Of a DNA stretch of 6,065 nt, positions 1-6,010 are shown piece after piece; position 1 is the stretch's first letter; the number at the start of each line of letters is the position of its first letter. The notes beneath the pieces were generated by a model that saw nothing but the letters and a program-made list of their open reading frames with translations, did no database searches and was not told where the DNA came from. Origin of the DNA: an uncultured Clostridia bacterium (lineage in GTDB: Bacteria; Bacillota; Clostridia; Peptostreptococcales; Anaerovoracaceae); NCBI GenBank assembly GCA_937928455.1, contig CALFUG010000069.1:1-6065 (forward strand), in the 5' to 3' direction. The position numbers were made by a program, and so were the translations under genes.

Positions 1-69
1 TGTAATCTGCAATCAAGAAGGGCAGAAGAGATACGGGCGGAGCTTGATCTTCTGGCGGACGGAATGTAG
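1..69 (+). CDS. Possible 3' end of a gene that starts before the window (22 codons, stop TAG)
   Basis: Frame 1 is open from the first base and ends at TAG (67-69). It gives a 22-residue tail that reads like an amphipathic, charged helix (RRAEEIRAELDLLADGM). That composition is typical of a real bacterial C-terminus. The helix superficially recalls the RAAE-type helix of FliG-like proteins, but this is too short to identify a family. Frame 2 is also open over the same bases, to a TAG at 71-73, so the reading frame is not certain. If real, this gene converges on the SLH gene, with stop codons about 65 bases apart. The call rests on composition only. Confidence 0.35.
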   Translation, partial: CNLQSRRAEEIRAELDLLADGM

Positions 70-134
70 ATAGCTGCTGCATTACCAAGAGGTCTCCCGT
101 ACTAGAGCTCAAAGAGTAGACTTTGATTCGCAAA

Positions 135-3100
135 TTATTCCCATAGTAAGTTCTTCAGTACCTGAGCCATTTCAGCACGGGTAGTGGAATGTAAGGGCGT
201 TAAAGTGTGGTTACTGCCTTTGATAATTCCAGCCTTCACCAATTGACTCATGGGTTCTCGGGCCCAGGGGAGAATGTCTTCATGGTCCATATAATCTTCT
301 AGTATCTGGGGGGAGGTAAATTTCGGTAGCTTGTTCAATCCCTCCAAGGTATTAAAGAGTAGTGTAAACATTTCTTGACGACTGATTTCTCGTGTGGGTG
401 CAAACTGATTGTTGCCGATTCCCCGGGCAATTCCCATCTCCTTGGCAGCGGCTAGATAGCCGGTATAGTAGGTGTCGCCGGCATCTGCAAAATTTATAGT
501 GGAATTATTGTCGGGGGGGATTTCATAGGCCTTCATCAATAAGACCAGAAATTGTCCTCTCGTCAACTTCATCAGAGGGCTGAAGAGAGTTTCACTGGTT
601 CCTGTGGTAATCTCCCGGGCGGATAAGAAGGATACAGCGGGGGCATACCATGCGGTTTCCGGCACATCTAGAAAAGAGAGTGAGTGATATAATACCGCAT
701 AATGGCTAAAGTGAGTCGTATCAAAGGTAACCATTCCCGTGTCCTTGTTGTATCGGCCGTTGGGAACGCAGACGGGGTTACCTTTTCCATCAATGTACCA
801 TATGACGATGTTCTCTGGATGGTTCTGTTCTTCTTCCGTGGGAGTATAGGGAACGCGGACGGTGACAGGAGCCTCGGGGTTGTTCCATGACACAGGGTTT
901 CCATCGACAGACAGGGTTAGTTGAATCAGAGGTCGGTCTCCGATCGCCGTTCTAACGGCATCGGGCAAACTCTCTTTATTTCCGCCCTGAACGGAAACAC
1001 CGACAGTACCTGTAGGATCTCCGTCCGAAAGCATGTTACCGGGAAGAGTGAGGCTTCCCAGTTGAGTATTCATGGTAATGGATCCACCCAAGGCATCGCT
1101 TAACGAAGAGGAGGGGATGGTGGCCGTATAGCCTTGTGCCTCTGTAAGAGCCGGCACGTTCACGATAATATTTTGCCCATCCTTTAAGCTTGTTGCCAAT
1201 CGACTTAGATTCACAGATGCCACACCGGTGCTTTCGTCCATAGTAACCGGGACTTTGCCGGTTCCTGTGGTATCGGCGGTATAGGTGGTGTTTGTGGCGG
1301 GATTGCGACTGGAGACGCCGGGAGTTGAATCGGATATAGTGATGGCAGTAGGCTCCTCCCGGATAACGTTCACCATGTAATCAGTACGTGTATAGTCCCA
1401 GTCTAGAAGAAGCTCCAGGTAAATATAATTGTTGCCGTAAGAAAGGTCAATGGGACTTGTGGGAACTTCGCTGACACAAGGCACATCGTTAATCGTAAGA
1501 TGGATAGCCGGTTCCGATGGGACAGTCCCCGTTAAAGAAACGGTATCGACGATAGAGGGCACTTGTACGGAATATTCATAGATATGGGACTGAAAGTTTG
1601 GAGTCAACGGAATATTGGGTTGGGTATCAGAGCTTATGGTGAGATTGTCTAATGCCGATAGCCTTTGCAGGTAAATCATATGGGTCCTAGAGGCTCGACC
1701 ATCCGGAGAAAGCATCTCCAAATAGATATAATTGTAGCCCATATGAAGATTATCTATTCGCCACTTGTATGCGTTTGTGTAAGTGGTTATGGGTGTGAAA
1801 GTATAATTTCCTTCGGCACGAATGGTGGTGCCACTGTTTACGCTGACCTCGATGATCGCACTGGTGGAAGTGCTGGGAACAGAGGGCCAGGAATTCGGGT
1901 CTTCGGGGGAAAGGAGGATCTGATGGTTGTTAATTTTCAACTCGGTGAGTATAGGCTGTCTTATGACAGTGAGTTCATAAATTGCCGGTTCAGAACATAG
2001 TGGAGAAAAGAACTCCATTCGGATAGGACGGTTGACACCTTCCACAAAAGATGAGGTATAGAATTCCCCTTCTGCCATTAAAGTCCCGTTCACTGTCACC
2101 CACATATCTTCCGGCAAGTCGTAAAACAAGGTGGCTTCTTCCTGGTAGATATCTACCTGTGGATCATAGTCTTCCCCGCTACTCCAAACAGGCCATTTTC
2201 CCATTTGCATACCGGTAATGGGTTCTAATCGGTCCACCGTTAGGGTGTAAGTTCGGATGGCTTTTCCGTCGGAAGAAATAGCTCCGATGGTGATGGTGTT
2301 ATCCCCAATATGTAATGGCACCGAAGCAACACCGCTATCATCCAAAGAGACCCCATTAACGGAGTAAGTTCCTGAAGAATAGACTCCGATAGTGGCAGGG
2401 GTAATGGTAAGGGTTGTTGTACTGCTGGGAACATAGGTGGAATAGGCCGTTAAATAAGGTTCAAAGGCAGGCGTAATACTGCCATAGTCCAAAGCGATGC
2501 CAGAGAGTTCCGGCAATCGGTATACAGAGACTTCATAGTCAATAGTGGTATCGTGGTCTGGCGCCACAATATGAAATCTATGGATGTTTTCGCCCACGTC
2601 CCCGGTTGCGGATACTGTTGTGGTCTCCAACACAGCATCTGTCCCATCCACCGTTATGCTTGCACTGGTGTGAACCGTAGTAGCGGCTATAGAATAATCA
2701 TATATTCCATCTGGCAGAGAAATACTGTAGCGGGTGATCTGCGGTGAGAATTCCGGGGTCAAGGTGCCGGTGCTGACTGCCAATGATGATAGGTGCGCCT
2801 CTGGAGAATCTCTTCTAGTAACGGTAAAAGTATATGTGCTGGTAGAGGTTCCGTCTTCGGAAGTAAGGGAGAGGGGTATAATGTTCTCTCCGATGTGTAG
2901 TGAAATCAATGGAGATAATCCTTGGTGGGAAACAGTCGTGCCGTTGATGGTGATGGAAGTATGAGAATCGCTGGCAACAGGGGAAATGTGCAGGGATTCT
3001 GTGGCGTAAGGCACTTCTAATGAGCCGGCATTATCCACAAAGGAGGTTACCGTATTTCCATTGCTTAGTTCCAGATAGTCTAAGGAAGAATTGTTACTAT

Positions 3101-4514
3101 AAGATCTTCCCGTCAAGCTGACGCCAACGGTAGGACGATCCGGGTCGTTTGAGGTAAGGGATAAAGTGGAAGTATAGTTTGTCCCGGGTGTGCCGGGTTC
3201 AAAATTCACGGTCAGAGTATAGCTCTCTCCAGGGCTAAGGGTTGGAACTGTTCCGCTAGTGACTTCAAAGGATGTGTCGGTTATGGGAATAGATGCCGCA
3301 ACATTTAGAGGTAGAGAACCGGTATTGGTGATGGATATCTGTCGTTCTACTGAGCTATTGGATGGGATGTCTCCAAAGGAGAGAGAAGTCACAACTTGGA
3401 TTTTTGGTTTTTGAGCGATATAGGTGCTTCCGGTTCCCAGTTTAAGAAACATAATCCCGGGGTTTCCCTGATTTAATCCCAGGGCAAACATCGGTGTGGT
3501 GTTACCAAAATATCCGGAATAAAGGGTTTGGGACTGAAAGCCCAGGCTGGTCAAATCGCTATCAGCAGCCACAGATAATGTTTTTAATTTGACCTGGGTG
3601 TTGTTTAACATTACAGTATTGCCATGAAGAAGATAAATCTCATAGGCTCCTTCTTGCTGATGAACATTCATGACAGCATAATCGCCTACGTAGTTATTGG
3701 TGGCGGTAGAACGTTCCAAAACGGTGTGGGTCCAACTGTTGAGATAATAGGCGAAACACAAGTCTTTGTTACCGCGGTCACTATAGCTAATGAGAGGTTT
3801 CCCGTTGCCGAACTTTAAGGTAATATCACCAATGGATGTACTGGGATTCACCGTTTGTATCGTCCAGGAGGCCCCGGATTTATAGGCATATCGAAGCCCG
3901 TTACTTTTATCTGAAAATGCCAAGCAAGGCGTTAAACCATTAAAATCTAGGGAAGCATTATAACTGTAATCTACGGTTGTAACCTTTTGCTTAGACCAAG
4001 AGGCGCCGCTTTTGGTTACAAAGTATAGGCTGTCTCCATCCACATAGCCGAAGGCGGGCTGGCCACTGCTGTTAACGGCTAGCGATATGTTATAAGGGAT
4101 ATTGGTGCCGCTTGCCACCTGTTGGCTGGACCAACTTCCATCGGAACTTCGTGTAGCGTAGTATATAATGTTTGGGGTAACATCTTTGTTTAAGTATAGG
4201 GCAACGGGTGATCCGTTATTATCATAGGCAAGAGAAGTGTTTCCATAGATACTTGAGGCGATTTCTTCGCTAACCCAATTGCCGGCAGAGGACTTATATC
4301 GATAAACAACTTTTTCGTTGTTAAAATCCATTTGCAATATACCAGGATTTTCATTGGCATCATACCCTAGACCCCCGGGGTATGCCATGCTTTTATTATC
4401 CGCCTGTTCCGTAAACCAAGTGGTGCTTGCCCAAGTGGAAGAAGGGAAAACCATGGTACCAAAAGTGAAAAGTAATAAAGATAGAACCAGAAGCTTGATA
4501 CACTGCTTAATCAT
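135..4514 (-). CDS. Secreted multi-domain surface protein: seven-repeat propeller-like region, ASH domain, six cadherin-like modules, three SLH domains
   Basis: The product is a 1459-residue exported protein, probably held on the cell wall by its C-terminus. Residues 1-29 form a signal peptide: K3/K7, a hydrophobic core, and likely cleavage after TWA. There is no lipobox. Residues 31-368 hold about seven Trp-marked repeats of the SLxxdxxGxPxxxY...W type. Residues 372-471 match the ASH/choice-of-anchor-D fold (LSFGDIP, ITNTGS, SNDPDRP). Residues 475-1052 are six cadherin-like beta-sandwich modules. Residues 1057-1276 are the module usually found before SLH domains (IVIWYIDGKGNPV, THFSHYAVLY). 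Residues 1280-1457 hold three SLH domains, the last with TRAE. SLH domains of known proteins bind pyruvylated secondary cell-wall polysaccharide. The ATG is preceded by GGAGG (4525-4529) with 10 bases between them, and the signal peptide begins directly at it, so the start is well supported. The stop is TAA at 135-137. No catalytic domain was seen. A role in adhesion, ligand binding or envelope structure is inferred. Confidence 0.93.
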   Translation of the reverse strand: MIKQCIKLLVLSLLLFTFGTMVFPSSTWASTTWFTEQADNKSMAYPGGLGYDANENPGILQMDFNNEKVVYRYKSSAGNWVSEEIASSIYGNTSLAYDNNGSPVALYLNKDVTPNIIYYATRSSDGSWSSQQVASGTNIPYNISLAVNSSGQPAFGYVDGDSLYFVTKSGASWSKQKVTTVDYSYNASLDFNGLTPCLAFSDKSNGLRYAYKSGASWTIQTVNPSTSIGDITLKFGNGKPLISYSDRGNKDLCFAYYLNSWTHTVLERSTATNNYVGDYAVMNVHQQEGAYEIYLLHGNTVMLNNTQVKLKTLSVAADSDLTSLGFQSQTLYSGYFGNTTPMFALGLNQGNPGIMFLKLGTGSTYIAQKPKIQVVTSLSFGDIPSNSSVERQISITNTGSLPLNVAASIPITDTSFEVTSGTVPTLSPGESYTLTVNFEPGTPGTNYTSTLSLTSNDPDRPTVGVSLTGRSYSNNSSLDYLELSNGNTVTSFVDNAGSLEVPYATESLHISPVASDSHTSITINGTTVSHQGLSPLISLHIGENIIPLSLTSEDGTSTSTYTFTVTRRDSPEAHLSSLAVSTGTLTPEFSPQITRYSISLPDGIYDYSIAATTVHTSASITVDGTDAVLETTTVSATGDVGENIHRFHIVAPDHDTTIDYEVSVYRLPELSGIALDYGSITPAFEPYLTAYSTYVPSSTTTLTITPATIGVYSSGTYSVNGVSLDDSGVASVPLHIGDNTITIGAISSDGKAIRTYTLTVDRLEPITGMQMGKWPVWSSGEDYDPQVDIYQEEATLFYDLPEDMWVTVNGTLMAEGEFYTSSFVEGVNRPIRMEFFSPLCSEPAIYELTVIRQPILTELKINNHQILLSPEDPNSWPSVPSTSTSAIIEVSVNSGTTIRAEGNYTFTPITTYTNAYKWRIDNLHMGYNYIYLEMLSPDGRASRTHMIYLQRLSALDNLTISSDTQPNIPLTPNFQSHIYEYSVQVPSIVDTVSLTGTVPSEPAIHLTINDVPCVSEVPTSPIDLSYGNNYIYLELLLDWDYTRTDYMVNVIREEPTAITISDSTPGVSSRNPATNTTYTADTTGTGKVPVTMDESTGVASVNLSRLATSLKDGQNIIVNVPALTEAQGYTATIPSSSLSDALGGSITMNTQLGSLTLPGNMLSDGDPTGTVGVSVQGGNKESLPDAVRTAIGDRPLIQLTLSVDGNPVSWNNPEAPVTVRVPYTPTEEEQNHPENIVIWYIDGKGNPVCVPNGRYNKDTGMVTFDTTHFSHYAVLYHSLSFLDVPETAWYAPAVSFLSAREITTGTSETLFSPLMKLTRGQFLVLLMKAYEIPPDNNSTINFADAGDTYYTGYLAAAKEMGIARGIGNNQFAPTREISRQEMFTLLFNTLEGLNKLPKFTSPQILEDYMDHEDILPWAREPMSQLVKAGIIKGSNHTLTPLHSTTRAEMAQVLKNLLWE
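144..677 (-). other. Three SLH domains, cell-wall anchor (residues 1280-1457)
   Basis: SLH1 (about 1280-1330) begins FLDVPETAWYAPAV and carries LTRGQ. SLH2 (about 1341-1393) begins FADAGDTYYTGYL and carries ISRQE. SLH3 (about 1405-1457) has LPWAREPMSQLVKAGII and the consensus TRAE (1445-1448), and ends at the protein's C-terminus. The Arg of the ITRAE motif, important for binding wall polysaccharide in characterised SLH proteins, is present in all three. The Glu is kept only in SLH2 and SLH3; SLH1 has Gln. A complete trimer of SLH domains supports non-covalent wall anchoring. Confidence 0.9.
1359..3092 (-). repeat. Six tandem cadherin-like beta-sandwich modules (residues 475-1052)
   Basis: The modules span about 475-567, 573-666, 668-762, 764-852, 855-951 and 952-1052. 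Modules 2, 3 and 6 have the typical opening L-x-x-L/I-x-(8)-TP-x-F-x-(5)-Y and most modules close with Y-x-(1-2)-V-x-R (TFTVTR, EVSVYR, TLTVDR, ELTVIR, MVNVIR). A middle signature of G-x-N-x-I/Y (IGENII, IGDNTI, MGYNYI, YGNNYI) marks the hairpin before the last strands. This agrees with the Cadherin-like beta-sandwich family found in Gram-positive surface proteins. Modules 4 and 5 are diverged, and module 4 lacks the opening motif. They probably form a stalk that holds the N-terminal domains away from the wall. Confidence 0.75.
3411..4424 (-). repeat. Seven-fold ~46-residue repeat region, probable beta-propeller (residues 31-368)
   Basis: Each unit reads roughly W-x(4)-V, then SLa-x-d-x-x-G-x-P-x-x-x-Y, then a strand like lyyatksg before the next Trp. 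Repeat-marking tryptophans lie at residues 33, 80, 128, 173, 217 and 261, a spacing of 44-48 residues. A seventh unit without the Trp begins near residue 307. This pattern is widespread in secreted bacterial and archaeal proteins and is commonly interpreted as propeller blades. Repeats 2-5 are clear; 1, 6 and 7 are diverged. The repeats are seen at protein level only, with no long identical DNA repeats. Ligand binding is an inference. Confidence 0.7.
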
Positions 4515-4524
4515 GATTGGGTTG

Positions 4525-4529
4525 CCTCC
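4525..4529 (-). promoter_or_regulatory. Ribosome binding site of the SLH surface protein gene
   Basis: The minus strand reads TGGAGGCAACCCAATC directly before the ATG. GGAGG is a good match to the 16S rRNA 3' end and lies 10 bases from the start codon, at the long end of the usual range. It supports the ATG at 4514. Confidence 0.8.
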
Positions 4530-4574
4530 ATGTGGTCGAGTGGGGATAAATCAAAAGTATGAGCGGACTATATC

Positions 4575-4602
4575 ATTATAGAACAGTTTGGGCCTTTGTC
4601 AT
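4575..4602 (-). promoter_or_regulatory. Predicted sigma-A promoter for the SLH surface protein gene
   Basis: On the minus strand, a -35 of ATGACA (4602-4597; five of six to TTGACA) is followed after 16 bases by a perfect -10 TATAAT (4580-4575). Transcription should begin near 4568, giving a leader of about 54 bases before the ATG. No riboswitch-like fold was recognised in that leader. Confidence 0.6.
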
Positions 4603-4699
4603 AGGATTTCTTCTTCGGGTCCTTTTTAACAGTTGTACCACCAAAAGGATGAGGTAAAACCTGAGGCTGGTCTAATAAATATGGTGTGGAATTCAAAAA

Positions 4700-4731
4700 C
4701 CTAATGAAAAATAATAGTTTTTAACATTAGG
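4700..4731. repeat. Inverted repeat CCTAATG/CATTAGG, candidate operator
   Basis: CCTAATG (4700-4706) and CATTAGG (4725-4731) are perfect 7-base inverted copies 18 bases apart. The spacer begins with A5 and contains T5, which could extend the stem to 12 pairs if two As at 4723-4724 bulge out, leaving a 6-base loop. The right arm ends 9 bases before the -35 of the ATPase gene. It could be a dimeric regulator site or an AT-rich UP-like element. No regulator gene is in the window. Confidence 0.4.
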
Positions 4732-4740
4732 GTCAAAAAA

Positions 4741-4769
4741 TTGATTTTTTTCTCCGTTTCGTGTATTAT
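4741..4769 (+). promoter_or_regulatory. Predicted sigma-A promoter for the DUF4143 ATPase gene
   Basis: A -35 of TTGATT (4741-4746; four of six to consensus) and a -10 of TATTAT (4764-4769; five of six) are separated by exactly 17 bases, with A/T-rich DNA immediately upstream. The predicted start near 4776 lies directly at the Shine-Dalgarno sequence, so the mRNA leader would be only about 13-14 bases. Confidence 0.55.
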
Positions 4770-4776
4770 TACCTTG

Positions 4777-4786
4777 AGGAGGTGAT
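4777..4786 (+). promoter_or_regulatory. Very strong ribosome binding site of the ATPase gene
   Basis: AGGAGGTGAT is a 10-base perfect complement to the 3' end of bacterial 16S rRNA (ATCACCTCCT). Its GGAGG core lies 7 bases from the ATG at 4790, an ideal spacing. This fixes the start codon. Confidence 0.85.
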
Positions 4787-4789
4787 TAG

Positions 4790-6010
4790 ATGATACCACG
4801 GGATGCCTACATGAAGACATTGCTTTCATTTAAAGATAAAGACATGATAAAAATAATCACGGGTATTCGGCGATGTGGAAAGTCCACATTGCTTGATTTG
4901 TTCGTAAAAAAGTTGCTAGAAATGGGAGTTCCTGATAAAAATATTATCCGATTCAATTTTGAGTCTATGATGCATGATCACATTAAGGACTACCATGTTT
5001 TGTACCAAGAGATATCTCAAAGAATCGCGAAAAATCGTAAAAACTACGTGATGCTTGATGAGGTTCAGATGGTGTCCGGCTGGATGCGTGCAATAAACTC
5101 TCTTCGCGTAGATTTTGATGTAGATATATATATTACGGGTTCCAATGCATATTTACTCTCTTCTGACTTTGCAACATTATTGTCAGGTAGATATGTAGAA
5201 ATCAAAATGTTGCCATTGTCCTTTACGGAGTTCTTGAGTTTTCACAGCTTTGAAGCGAACATTAGTGATGATCAGAAATTCGAAAAATATCTCAAATATG
5301 GTGGCATGCCTTCTGTTGCGGTTTATAGTTTGGAGCAGGAAGATGCGAATATTGCATTAGATGGCATATATTCATCGGTTGTTCTCCGTGATGTAATCGA
5401 AAGGAACAGCATAACGGACCAAGCACTTCTTCGTAAGCTTGTTCTATTTCTTGCGGATAATGTGGGGAATCTAACATCCCCGAATAAAATAGCGAATGTG
5501 TTGATTCGTGAAGGAGATTTGGATGCAGGGAAGAAAAACCCGGCAAGCAAGACGATATCAAGTTACATAGCAGCACTTGAAAAGGCCTATATATTCTATG
5601 GTATAGGCCGCTATGACATAAAAGGTAAACAATACCTCAAAACCCAGAGCAAGTATTACATGGTAGACACTGGAATCCGAAACATGTTACTTGGGTACCG
5701 TGATGTGGACATTGGACACATCCTTGAGGGTGTGGTGTATTTTGAACTTCTCAGACGTGGATTTGATGTATCCATTGGAAAAGCAGGAGAGAGAGAAGTA
5801 GATTTCGTTGCGGTCAAGCCGGAGAAGAAGATATACTACCAGGTAACGCAAAGTATGATGGATGAAAGCACTCGTGAGAGAGAGCTACAACCGTTACGAA
5901 GCATACGCGATCATTATGAAAAAGTCATCCTGTCTATGGACAGAAACTATGTTAATTCCTATGAAGGAATCGGGGTTGTGAATGTCATAGACTTTCTATT
6001 AGATAAATAG
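4790..6010 (+). CDS. P-loop ATPase of the AAA/DUF4143 family, complete, function unknown
   Basis: This is a 406-residue cytoplasmic protein with no signal peptide or membrane segment, and of usual length for its family. The N-terminal AAA domain has Walker A GIRRCGKST (25-33), Walker B YVMLDEVQ (86-93), a sensor-1 strand YITGSNA (114-120) with S118/N119, and the family's LSGRYVEI (131-138), where R134 may act as an arginine finger. LPLSFTEFL and the YGGMP turn (170-174) follow. Residues about 205-275 look like a winged helix. The C-terminal DUF4143 part (about 285-355) has YYMVDTGIRN, the LEGVVYFELLRRG helix, EVDFV and YYQV. This resembles a PD-(D/E)XK nuclease fold, but the usual ExK is replaced by QVT, so nuclease activity is doubtful. 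The ATPase motifs all look intact. The family has no settled role. The gene appears monocistronic with its own promoter, and nothing nearby suggests a partner. Confidence 0.93.
   Translation: MIPRDAYMKTLLSFKDKDMIKIITGIRRCGKSTLLDLFVKKLLEMGVPDKNIIRFNFESMMHDHIKDYHVLYQEISQRIAKNRKNYVMLDEVQMVSGWMRAINSLRVDFDVDIYITGSNAYLLSSDFATLLSGRYVEIKMLPLSFTEFLSFHSFEANISDDQKFEKYLKYGGMPSVAVYSLEQEDANIALDGIYSSVVLRDVIERNSITDQALLRKLVLFLADNVGNLTSPNKIANVLIREGDLDAGKKNPASKTISSYIAALEKAYIFYGIGRYDIKGKQYLKTQSKYYMVDTGIRNMLLGYRDVDIGHILEGVVYFELLRRGFDVSIGKAGEREVDFVAVKPEKKIYYQVTQSMMDESTRERELQPLRSIRDHYEKVILSMDRNYVNSYEGIGVVNVIDFLLDK

Noticed and set aside
109..126. Stem TCAAAG/CTTTGA as a bidirectional terminator between the left-edge frame and the SLH gene
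   Set aside because: It is only 6 pairs and AT-rich, with no T-run on either side.
668..904. Open reading frames on both strands inside the SLH gene (for example 668-904 minus, 702-890 plus, 1665-2000 plus, 2553-2964 plus, 3624-3818 plus)
   Set aside because: They lie wholly inside a strongly supported long coding region, lack recognisable domains and give low-complexity or odd compositions. They are shadows of the main frame.
597..1271. 13-base direct repeat GGTTCCTGTGGTA near 597 and 1259
   Set aside because: It is a single short match within one coding region, in unrelated protein contexts (pre-SLH module and SLH1), and is best explained by chance and shared Thr/Thr-Gly codons.
4318..4581. 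Plus-strand 87-codon frame crossing the start of the SLH gene
   Set aside because: It is antisense to the signal peptide, RBS and leader of the SLH gene, and its translation shows no recognisable feature.
4603..4627. Possible terminator AGGATTT-loop-GGGTCCT followed by TTTT in the intergenic region
   Set aside because: The 7-pair stem needs three G-T pairs, it has no gene upstream on the plus strand, and it overlaps the DNA just upstream of the SLH gene promoter. It is probably chance.
5292..5576. Minus-strand frames inside the ATPase gene
   Set aside because: They are antisense to a conserved domain region and have no promoter, no convincing RBS and no recognisable motif.
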